Shown in pieces: positions 11,812 to 23,007 of a stretch of DNA of 64,000 nt. The notes beneath the pieces were generated by a model. The model was given only the letters and a program-made list of their open reading frames with translations. It was not told the DNA's origin and searched no databases. The stretch comes from Colletes latitarsis (Eukaryota > Arthropoda > Insecta > Hymenoptera > Colletidae). A program made the translations under genes and the position numbers. The stretch covers positions 7,717,672 through 7,781,671 of the forward strand of contig NC_135134.1 in NCBI RefSeq assembly GCF_051014445.1, in the 5' to 3' direction. Position 1 is the stretch's first letter, and every line of letters starts with the position of its first letter.

Positions 11812-14800
11812 CAGATCCTGGGCTTTCACTGGTCTCGATAACGTAGTAATGTGGTACCACACTGAAACAATCGATAAATCCTTGTCTCGAACAATATTTT
11901 AGAGGATAACGCATGTTAGGTCTAGGTTTGGCCTGGGATTTGCCCTCGTCAGGGTCATACAATCGCATTTTTCGCATACTCGTTGGCCAGATCCTGGGCT
12001 TTTTCAGGTTTGGATCACGTAGTAAAGTGGTACCACACTGAAACAGCCGATTAATCCTGGTCTCGAACAATATTTTAGAGGATAACGCATGTTAGGTCTA
12101 GGTTAGGCCTGGGATTTGCCCTCATCAGGCTCATACTTTCGCATTTTTCACATACTTGTTGTACAGATCCTGGGTTTTTTCTGGCTTGAATCACGTGGTA
12201 ATGTGGTACCACACTGAAACAGTCGATTAAACCTGGTCTCGATCAATATTTTAGAGGATAACGCAAGTTAGGTCTGGGATAGGTGTTGCATCTGCCCTCA
12301 ACAGGCTCACACCTTCGCATTTCTCACATACTCGTTGGCCAGATCCTGGGCTTTCACTTGTCTGGATCACGTACTAAAGTGGTACCACACTGAAACAGTC
12401 GATTAATCCCGGTCTCGATCAAATTTTATAGGATAACGCAATTTAGGAATGGGATAGGTGTGGGTTCTGCCCTCATCAGTCTCATACCTTCGCGTTTCTC
12501 ACGTGCTTGTTGGCCAGATCCTGGGATTTCACTGGTCTGGATCACGTAGTAATGTGGTACCACACTGAAACAGTCCATTAAACCTGGTTTCGATCAATAT
12601 TTTTGAGGGTAACGCAAGTTAGGTCCGGGATAGGTGTGGGATCTGCCCTCATCAGGCTCATACCTTCGCATTTCTCACATACTTGTGGGCCAGATCCTGG
12701 GCTTTCACTTGTCTGGATCACGTAGTAATGTGGTACCAACCTGGAACAGTCATTAAACCTGGTTTTGATCAATATTTTTGAGGGTAACGCATGTTAGGTC
12801 TGGGTTAGGTCTAGGATTTGCCCTCATCTGGCTCATACCTTCGCATTTTTCGCATACTTGATAGGCAGATCCTGGGCTTTTTCTGGTTTGGATCACGTAG
12901 TAATGTGGTACCACACTGAAACAGTCAATTAAACTTGGTTTCGATTAATATTTTAGATGATAACGCAGGTTAGGTCTAGGTTAGCCCTGGGATTTGCCCT
13001 CATCTGTCTGATACTTTCGCATTCTTCACATACTTGTTGAACAGATCCTGGGTTATTTCTGGTTTGGATCACGTAGTAAAGTGGTACCACACTGAAACTG
13101 TCGACTGAACCTGGTCTCGACCAATATCTTAGAGGATAACGCATGTTAGGTCTGGGTTAGGTCTAGGATTTGCCCTCACCTGGCTCATACCTTCACATTT
13201 TTCGCATACTCGTTGGCCAGATCCTGGGCTATTTCTGGTTTGGATCACGTGGTAATGTGGTACCACACTCAAACAGTCGATTAAACCTGGTCTCGACCAA
13301 TATTTTAGAGGATAACGCAAGTTAGGTCTGGGACAGGTCTGGGATTTACCCTCATCTGGCTCATACTTTCGCATTCTTCACATACTTGTTGTACAGATCC
13401 TGGGTTTTCTCTGGCTTGAATCACGTGGTAATGTGGTACCACGCTGAAACAGTCAATTAAACCTGGTTTCGATCAATATTTTAGATGATGACGCATGTTA
13501 GCTCTGGGTTAGGTCTAGTATTTGCCCTCATCAGACTCATACTTTCGCATATTTCTCATACTTGTTGGCCAGATCCTTGGATTTTTCTGGATTCAATCAC
13601 GTAGTAATGTGGTACCACACTGATACAGTCCACGAAACCTAGTCTCGGTCAATATTTTTGAGGGTAACGCATGTTTGGTCTGGGTTAGGTCTAGGATTTG
13701 CCATCATCTGGCTCATTATTTCGCATTTTTCGCATACTCGTTGGTCAGATCCTGGGCTATTACTGGTTTGGATCACGTAGTAATGTGGTACCACACTGAA
13801 ACAGTCGATTAAACCTGGTTTCGATTAATATTTTAGACGATATCGCATGTTACGTCTGGGATCGGTCTGGGATTTGCCCTCATCAGGGTCATACTTTCGC
13901 ATTTTTCACATACTCGTTGGCCAGATCCTGGGCTTTCACTGGTCTGGATCACGTAGTAATGTGGTACCACACTGAAACAGTCGATTAAACCTGGTTTCGA
14001 TCAATATTTATGAGGGTAACGCATGTTAGGTCTGGGTTAGGTCTACGGTTTTGGCCTCATATGGCTCATTCTTTTGCATTTTGCGCATACTCGTTGGCCA
14101 GATCCTGGGCTTTTTCTGGTTTGGATCACGTAGTAATGTGGTACCACACTGAAACAGTCGATTAAACCAGGTTTCGATCAATATTTTAGACGATATCGCA
14201 TGTTAGGTCTGGGATAGGTGTGGGATCTGCCCTCATCAGGCTCATACCTTCGCATTTCTCACATACTCGTTGGCCAGATCCTGGACTTTCACTGGTCTGG
14301 ATCATGTAGTAATGTGGTACCACACTGAAACAGTTGATTAAACCTGGTTTCGATCAATATTTATGAGGGTAACGCATGTTAGGTCTGGGTTAGGTCTAGG
14401 ATTTGCCCTCATCTGGCTCATTCTTTCGCATTTTGCGCATACTCGTTGGCCAGATCCTGGGCTTTTTCTGGTTTGGATCACGTAGTAATGTGGTACCACA
14501 CTGAAACAGTCGATTAAACCAGGTTTTGATCAATATTTTAGACGATATCGCATGTTAGGTCTGGGATAGTTCTGGGATTTGCCAACATCAGGGTCATACT
14601 TTTGCATTTTTCGCATACTCGTTGGCCAGATCCTGGGCTTTCACTAGTCTGGATCACGTAGCAATCTGGTACCACACTGAAACAGTCGATTAAACATGGT
14701 TTCGATCAATATTTTAGATGATATCGCATGTTAGGTCTGGGATAGGTCTGGGATTTGCCCTCATCAGGGTCATACTTTCACATATTTCTCATACTTGTTG

Positions 14801-17800
14801 GGCAGATCCTTGGATTTTTCTGGATTGGATCACGTTGTAATGTGGTACCACAGAGAAACAGTTAATTAAACCTGGATACGACCAATATTTTAGAGGATAC
14901 ACCATGTTAGGTCTAGGTTAGGCCTGGGATTTGCCCTCGTGATTCTCATACTTTCGCATATTTCTCATACTTGTTGGCCAGATCCTGGGCTTTTTCATGT
15001 TTGGATCACGTAGTAATGTGGTACCACTCTGAAACAGTCGATTAAACCTGGTTTCGATCAATATTTTAGACGATATCGCGTGTTAGGTCTGGGATAGGTC
15101 TGGGATTTGCCCTCATCAGGGTCATACTTTCGCATTTTTCAGATACTTGTTGAACAGAACCCTGGCTATTACAGGTTTGGATCACGAAGTAAAGTGGTAC
15201 CACACTGAAAGAGTCGATTAATCCCGGTCTCGATCAATATTTTATAGGATAACGCAAGATAGGTCCGGGAGAGGTCTGGGATTTGCCCTCATCAGGGTCA
15301 TACCTTCGCGTTTTTCACATACTTGTTGAAAAGATCCTGGGCTTTTTCTGGTTTGGATCACGTAGTAATGTGGTACCACACTGAAACAGTCGATTAGACC
15401 TGGTTTCGATCGATATTTTATAGGATAACGCAAGTTAGGTATGGGATAGGTGTGGGTTCTAGCCTCATCAGGCTCATCCCTTCGCATTTCTCACATACTT
15501 GTTGACCAGTTCCTGGCCTTTTTCAGGTTTGGATCACGTAGCGATGTGGTACCACACTGAAACAGTCGATTAAACCTGGTTTCGATCAATATTTTAGACG
15601 ATATCGCATGTTAGGTCTGGGATAGGTCTGGGATTTGCCCTCATCAGGGTCATACTTTCGCATTTTTCCCATACTTGTTGAACAGAACCCTGGCTTTTTC
15701 TGGTTTGGATTACGTAGTAATGTGGTACCACACTGATACAGTCCATGAAACCTGGTTTCGATCAATATTTTAGAGGATAACGCATGTTAGGTCTTGGTTA
15801 GGTCTCGGATATGCTCTCATCACGCTCGTACTTTCGCATACTTCACATACTTGTTGGCCAGATCCTGGGCTACCACTGGTCTGGATCACGTAGTAATGTG
15901 GTACCACACTGAAACAGTCCATTAAACCTGGTTTCGATTAATATTTTAGAGGATAACTCATGCTAGGTCTGGGATAGGTCTGGGATTTGCCCTCATCAGG
16001 CTCATAGTTTCGCGTTTTTCACATACTTGTTGAACAGATCCTGGGCTTTTTCTGGTTTGGATCACGTAGTAATGTGGTACCACACTGAAACAGTCCATTA
16101 AACCTGGTTTCGATCAATATTCTAGAGAATAACGCATGTTAGGTCTTGGTTAGGTCTCGGATATGCTCTCATCACGCTCGTACTTTGGCATATTTCTCAT
16201 ACTGGATGGCCAGATTCTGGGCTTTTTCTGGTTTGAATCACGTAGTAATGTAGTACCACACTGAAACAGTCAATTAAACCTAGAGTCCACCAATATTTTA
16301 CCGGACAACGCAAGTTAGGTCTGGGATAGGTCTGGGATTTGCCCTCATCAGGCTCGTACTTTCGCGTTTTTCACACACTTGTTGAACAGATCCTGGGTTT
16401 TTTCTGGTTTGGATCACGTAGTAATGTGGTACCACACTGAAACAGTCCATTAAACCTGGTTTCGATCTATATTTTACAGAATAAAGCATGTTAGGTCTAG
16501 ATTAGGTCTGGGGTTTGCTCTCATCAGGCTCGTACTTTCGCATATTTATCATACTTGATGGCCAGATTCGGGGTTTATCCGGGTTTCGATCACGTAGTAA
16601 TGTGGTACCACACTGAAGCAGACCACTAAACCTGGTTTCAATTATTATTTTAGAGGATAACACATGATAGGTCTAGGTTTGGTCTGGGATTTGCCCTCAG
16701 CAGGTTCATACTTTCGCAGTTTTAACATACATGTTGACCTGATCGAGTGTTTTTTCTGTTTTGGATCACGTAGTAACGTGGACCACACTAAAACTGTCAA
16801 TTAAACCTGGTCTCGATGAATATTTTGTAGGATAACGCAAGTTAGGTCTGGGATAGGTGTGGGATTTGCCCTCATCAGACTCATACTTTCGCATACTTCA
16901 CATACTTGTTGAACAGATCCTGGGTTTTTTTCCGGTTTGGATCACGTAGTAATGTGGTACCACAATGAAACAGTCGATTGAACCTGGTTTCGAACAATAT
17001 TTTAGAGGATAACGCATGTTAGGTCTAGGTTTGGCCTGGGATTTGCCCTCAGCAGACTCATACTTTCGCATATTTCTCATACTTGTTGGCCAGATCCTTC
17101 GCTTTTTCTGGATTGGATCACGTAGTAATGTGGTACCACACTGAAACAGTCCATTAAACCTGGTTTTGATCGATATTCTAGGGAATAACGCATGTTAGGT
17201 CTTGGTTAGGTCTCGGATATGCTCTCATCACGCTCGTACTTTCGCATATTTCTCATACTTGATGGCCAGATTCGGGGTTTTTTCGGGTTTCGATCACGTA
17301 GTAATGTGGTACCACACTGAAGCAGACCATTAAACCTGGTTTCGATCAATATTTTAGACGACATCGCATGTTAGGTCTGGGATAGGTCTTGGATTTGCCC
17401 TCATCAGGGTCATACTTTCGCATACTTCACATACTCGGTGGCCAGATCCTGGGTTTTTTCTGGCTTGAATGACGTGGTAATGTGGTACCACACTGATACA
17501 GTCCATGAAACCTGGTTTCGATCAATATTTTAGAGGATAACACATGTTAGGTCTTGGTTAGGTCTCGGATATGCTCTCATCACGCTCGTACTTTCGCATA
17601 CTTCACATACTTGTTGGCCAGATCCTGGGCTTTCACTGGTCTGGATCACGTAGTAATGTGGTACCACACTGAAACGGTCCATTAAACCTGGTGTCGATTA
17701 ATATTTTAGAGGATAACTCATGCTAGGTCTGGGATAGGTCTGGGATTTGCCCTCATCAGGCTCATAGTTTCGCGTTTTTCACATACTTGTTGAACAGATC

Positions 17801-18858
17801 CTGGGCTTTTGCTGGTTTGGATCACGTAGTAATGTGGTACCACACTGAAACAGTCCATTAAACCTGGTTTCGATCTATATTTTAGAGAATAAAGCATGTT
17901 AGGTCTAGGTTAGGTCTGGGGTTTGCTCTCATCAGGCTAGTACTTTCGCATATTTATCATACTTGAAGGCCTGATTCGGGGTTTTTTCGGGTTTCGATCA
18001 CGTAGTAATGTGGTACCACACTGAAGCAGACCATTAAACATGGTTTCAATTATTATTTTAGAGGATAACACATGATAGGTCTAGGTTTGGTCTGGGATTT
18101 GCCCTCATCAGACTCATACTTTCGCTTACTTCACATACTTGTTGAACAGATCCTGGCCTTTTTCTGGTTTGGATCACGTAGCAATGTGGTACCACACTGA
18201 AACAGTCGATTAAACCTGGTTTCGATCAATATTTTAGACGACATCGCATGTTAGGTCTGGGATAGGTCTGGGATTTGCCCTCATCAGGTTCATACTTTCG
18301 CAGTTTTAACATACATGTTGACCTGATCGAGTGTTTTTTCTGCTTTGGATCACGTAGTAACGTGGACCACACTAAAACTGTCAATTAAACATGGTCTTGA
18401 TAAATATTTTAGAGGGTAACTCATGTTAGGTCTGGCATAGGTCTGGGATTTGCCCTCATCAGACTCATACTTTCGCATACTTCACATACTTGATGAACAG
18501 ATCCTGGCCTTTTTCAGGTTTGGATCACGTAGTAATGTGGTACCACACTGAAACATTCAATTAAACCTGGTCTTGATAAATATTTTAGAGGATAACGCAT
18601 GTTAGGTCTGGGTAAGGTGTAGGATTTGCCCTCATCAGGGTCATACTTTCGTATTTTTCACATACTTGTTGAACAGATCCTGGGCTTTTCCGGTTTGGAT
18701 CACGCAGTAATGTGGTGCCACACTGAAACAGTCCACTAAACCCGGTTTCGATCAATATTTTAGAGGATACCGCATGTTATGTCTAGGTTAGGCCTGGGAT
18801 TTGCCCTCATCAGACTCATACTTTCGCATACTTCACATACTTGTTGAACAGATCCTGG
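11812..18858 (+). repeat. Higher-order repeat A, copy 2
   Basis: Tandem copy of the 5126-11811 block. It follows copy 1 at an offset of 6,686 bp up to about 18220. After a 351-bp stretch absent from copy 1 (18221-18571), homology resumes at an offset of 7,037 bp and runs to about 18858. There the copy-1 sequence passes into copy 2 itself, as expected for a tandem duplication. I noticed only scattered single-base differences, plus one cluster near 15542-15569. Pure satellite, no gene. Confidence 0.88.
18221..18571 (+). repeat. Two extra monomers (351 bp) in repeat A copy 2
   Basis: Copy 1 reads TAAACCTGGT then CTTGATAAATA at 11525-11545. Copy 2 reads the same ten bases at 18211-18220 and only reaches CTTGATAAATA after a second TAAACCTGGT at 18562-18571. 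The 351 bp between are two monomers, one of them of the B subtype (TTTTAACATACATG near 18303). A whole-monomer indel between repeated decamers is what unequal crossing-over or replication slippage produces. It could be a gain in copy 2 or a loss from copy 1. Confidence 0.8.
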
Positions 18859-20896
18859 GTTTTTTTCTGGTTTGGATCACGTAGTAATGTTGTACCACAC
18901 TGAAGTATTCAATTAAAGCTGGTCTTGATAAATATTTTGGAGGATAACGCATGTTAGGTCTGGGTAAGGTCTAGGATTTGCCCTCATCAGGCTCATACTT
19001 TCGCATATTTCTAATACTTCATGGCTAGATCCTGGGCTATTTCTGGATTGGATCACGTTGTAATGTGGTACCACACTGAAACAGTCCATTAAACCTGGTT
19101 TCGATCAATATTTTTGAGGATAACGCATGTTAGGCCTAGGTTAGGCCTGGGAGTTTCACTCATCAGTCTCATACTTTCGCATACTTCACATACTAGTTGA
19201 ACAGTTCCTGGGTTATTTCTGGTTTGGATCAGGTAGTAATGTGGTACCACATTGAAACAGTCGATTAAACCTGGTTTCGATCAATATTTTAGATGATAAT
19301 ACATGTTAGGTCTGGGTTAGGTCTTGGATTTGCCCTCATCTGGCTCATATTTTCGCATATTTCTCATACTTGTTGGCCAGATCCTGGGCTTTTTCTGGAT
19401 TGGATCACGTAGTTATGTGGTACCACACTGAAACAGTCGATTAATCCTGGTCTCGATCAATATTTTATTGGATAACGCAAGTTAGGTCTGGGATTTGTCT
19501 GGGATCTGCCCTCGTCAGACTCATACTTTCGCATACTTCACATACTTGTTGAACAGATCCTGGGTTTTTTTCTGGTTTGGGTCACGTAGTAATGTGGTAC
19601 CACACCGAAACATTCAATTAAACCTGGTCTTGATAAATATTTTAGAGGATAACGCATGTTAGGTCTGGGTTAGGTCTAGGATTTGCCCTCATCAGGGTCA
19701 TTCTTTCGTGTTTCTCACATACTTGTTGAACAGATCCTGGGCTATTTCTGGATTGAATCACGTAGTAATGTGGTACCACACTGAAACAGTCAATGAAACC
19801 TGGTTTCGATCAATATTTTATAGGTTGACGCAAGAAAGGTCTGGGATAGGTCTGGGATTTGCCCTCATCAGGGTCATATTTTCGCGTTTTTCACATACTT
19901 GTTGAACAGAACCCTGGCTTTTTCTGGTTTGGATCACGTCCTAATGTGGTACCACACTGAAACAGTCCATCAAACCTGGTTTAGATCAATAATTTAGAGG
20001 AAAACGCATGTTAGGTCTAGGTTAGGCCTGGGATTTGCCCTCATCAGACTCATACTTTCGCATACTTCACATACTTGTTGAACAGATCCTGGGTTTTTTT
20101 CCGGTTTGGATCACGTAGTAATGTGGTACCACACTGAAACAGTCGATTAAACCTGGTTTCGATCAATATTTTTGAGGATAACGCATGTTAGGTCTGGGAT
20201 AGGTCTGGGATTTGCCCTCATCAGACACATACTTTCGCATTCCTCACATACTTGTTGAACGGATCCTGGGTTTTTTCTGGTTTGGATCACGTAGTAATGT
20301 GGTACCACACTGAAGCATTCAATTAAACCTGGTCTTGATAAATATTTTATAGGATAACGCATGTTAGGTCTGGGTAAGGTCTAGGATTTGCCCTCATCAG
20401 GCTCGTACTTTCGCGTTTTTCACACACTTGTTGAACAGATCCTGGGTTTTTTTCTGGTTTGGATCACGTAGTAATGTGGTGCCACACTGAAACAGTCGAT
20501 TGAACCTGCTTTCGATGAATATTTTATAGGATAACGCAAGTTAGGTCTGGGATAGGTGTGGGATCTGCCCTCATCAGGCTCATACCTTCGCATTTCTCAC
20601 ATACTTGTTGAACAGATCCTGGGTTTTTTTCTGGTTTGGATCACGTAGTAATGTGGTACCACACCGAAACATTCAATTAAACCTGGTCTTGATAAATATT
20701 TTAGAGGATAACGCATGTTAGGTCTGGGTTAGGTCTAGGATTTGCCCTCATCAGGGTCATACTTTCGTGTTTCTCACATACTTGTTGAACAGATCCTGGG
20801 CTATTTCTGGATTGAATCACGTAGTAATGTGGTACCACACTGAAACAGTCAATGAAACCTGGTTTCGATCAATATTTTATAGGTTGACGCAAGTTA
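18859..20896 (+). repeat. Mixed satellite monomers with a six-monomer echo
   Basis: About 11-12 monomers between the end of repeat A and the five-monomer repeat. A segment starting near 19530 (CACACCGAAACATTCAATT, then the ATTGAATCACGTAG monomer at ~19750) is echoed about 1,059 bp farther on (near 20590-20960), i.e. six monomers later. An 11-bp difference at 19837-19858 versus 20896-20906 shortens the later part to an offset of 1,048 bp. No gene is seen. Confidence 0.75.
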
Positions 20897-21776
20897 GGTC
20901 TGGGATTTGCCCTCATCAGGGTCATATTTTCGCGTTTTTCACATACTTGTTGAACAGATCCCTGGCTTTTTCTGGTTTGGATCACGTCCTAATGTGGTAC
21001 CACACTGAAACAGTCCATCAAACCTGGTTTAGATCAATAATTTAGAGGAAAACGCATGTTAGATCTAGGTTAGGCCTGGGATTTGCCCTCATCAGACTCA
21101 TACTTTCGCATACTTCACATACTTGTTGAACAGATCCTGGGTTTTTTTCCGGTTTGGATCACGTAGTAATGTGGTACCACACTGAAACAGTCGATTAAAC
21201 CTGGTTTCGATCAATATTTTTGAGGATAACGCATGTTAGGTCTGGGATAGGTCTAGGATTTGCCCTCATCAGACTCATACTTTCGCATTCTTCACATACT
21301 TGTTGAACGGATCCTGGGTTTTTTCTGGTTTGGATCACGTAGTAATGTGGTACCACACTGAAACATTCAATTAAACCTGGTCTTGATAAATATTTTAGAG
21401 GATAACGCATGTTAGGTCTGGGTAAGGTGTAGGATTTGCCCTCATCAGGGTCATACTTTCGTATTTTTCACATACTTGTTGAACAGATCCTGGGCTTTTC
21501 CGGTTTGGATCACGCAGTAATGTGGTACCACACTGAAACAGTCCACTAAACCTGGTCACGATCAATATTTTAGAGAATAAGGCATGTTAGGTCAAGGTTA
21601 GGTCTGGGATTTGCCCTCATCAGACTCATACTTTCGCCTTCTTCACATACTTGTTGAACGGATCCTGGGTTTTTTCTGGTTTGGATCACGTAGTAATGTG
21701 GTACCGCACTGAAACATTCAATTAAACCTGGTCTTGATAAATATTTTATAGGATAACGCATGTTAGGTCTGGGTAA
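20897..21776 (+). repeat. Five-monomer local repeat, copy 1 (880 bp)
   Basis: This block of five monomers is followed by a near-identical copy 880 bp on. Shared diagnostic words include CACGTCCTAATGTGG, TTAGATCAATAATTTAGAGG, TCACGATCAATATTTTAGAG and GGTACCGCACTG, each rare elsewhere in the left arm. Pure satellite with no gene. Confidence 0.85.
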
Positions 21777-22656
21777 GGTCTGGGATTTGCCCTCATCAGG
21801 GTCATATTTTCGCGTTTTTCACATACTTGTTGAACAGATCCCTGGCTTTTTCTGGTTTGGATCACGTCCTAATGTGGTACCACACTGAAACAGTCCATCA
21901 AACCTGGTTTAGATCAATAATTTAGAGGAAAACGCATGTTAGATCTAGGTTAGGCCTGGGATTTGCCCTCATCAGACTCATACTTTCGCATACTTCACAT
22001 ACTTGTTGAACAGATCCTGGGTTTTTTTCCGGTTTGGATCACGTAGTAATGTGGTACCACACTGAAACAGTCGATTAAACCTGGTTTCGATCAATATTTT
22101 TGAGGATAACGCATGTTAGGTCTGGGATAGGTCTAGGATTTGCCCTCATCAGACTCATACTTTCGCATTCTTCACATACTTGTTGAACGGATCCTGGGTT
22201 TTTTCTGGTTTGGATCACGTAGTAATGTGGTACCACACTGAAACATTCAATTAAACCTGGTCTTGATAAATATTTTAGAGGATAACGCATGTTAGGTCTG
22301 GGTAAGGTGTAGGATTTGCCCTCATCAGGGTCATACTTTCGTATTTTTCACATACTTGTTGAACAGATCCTGGGCTTTTCCGGTTTGGATCACGCAGTAA
22401 TGTGGTACCACACTGAAACAGTCCACTAAACCTGGTCACGATCAATATTTTAGAGAATAAGGCATGTTAGGACAAGGTTAGGTCTGGGATTTGCCCTCAT
22501 CAGACTCATACTTTCGCCTTCTTCACATACTTGTTGAACGGATCCTGGGTTTTTTCTGGTTTGGATCACGTAGTAATGTGGTACCGCACTGAAACATTCA
22601 ATTAAACCTGGTCTTGATAAATATTTTATAGGATAACGCATGTTAGGTCTGGGTAA
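21777..22656 (+). repeat. Five-monomer local repeat, copy 2 (880 bp)
   Basis: Second copy of the 880-bp block, for example 21195-21410 against 22075-22290 and 21570-21761 against 22450-22641, all offset by exactly 880 bp. One visible difference is GGTCAAGG in copy 1 against GGACAAGG in copy 2, near 22470. Confidence 0.85.
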
Positions 22657-23007
22657 GGTCTAGGATTTGCCCTCATCAGGCTCGTACTTTCGTATTTTTC
22701 ACATACTTGTTGAACAGATCCTGGGCTTTTCCGGTTTGGATCACGCAGTAATGTGGTACCACACTGAAACAGTCCACTAAACCTGGTCACGATCAATATT
22801 TTAGAGAATAAGGCATGTTAGGTCAAGGTTAGGTCTGGGATTTGCCCTCATCAGACTCATACTTTCGCCTTCTTCACATACTTGTTGAACGGATCCTGGG
22901 TTTTTTCTGGTTTGGATCACGTAGTAATGTGGTACCGCGCTGAAACATTCAATTAAACCTGGTCTTGATAAATATTTTATAGGATAACGCATGTTAGGTC
23001 TGGGTAA
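22657..23007 (+). repeat. Partial third copy of the five-monomer repeat (two monomers, 351 bp)
   Basis: The last two monomers of the 880-bp block are present a third time at an offset of 351 bp (22450-22641 against 22801-22992). They include the rare TCACGATCAATATTTTAGAG and GCCTTCTTCACATAC words. GGTACCGCACTG has become GGTACCGCGCTG in this last copy. This is a two-monomer amplification within the larger repeat. Confidence 0.8.
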
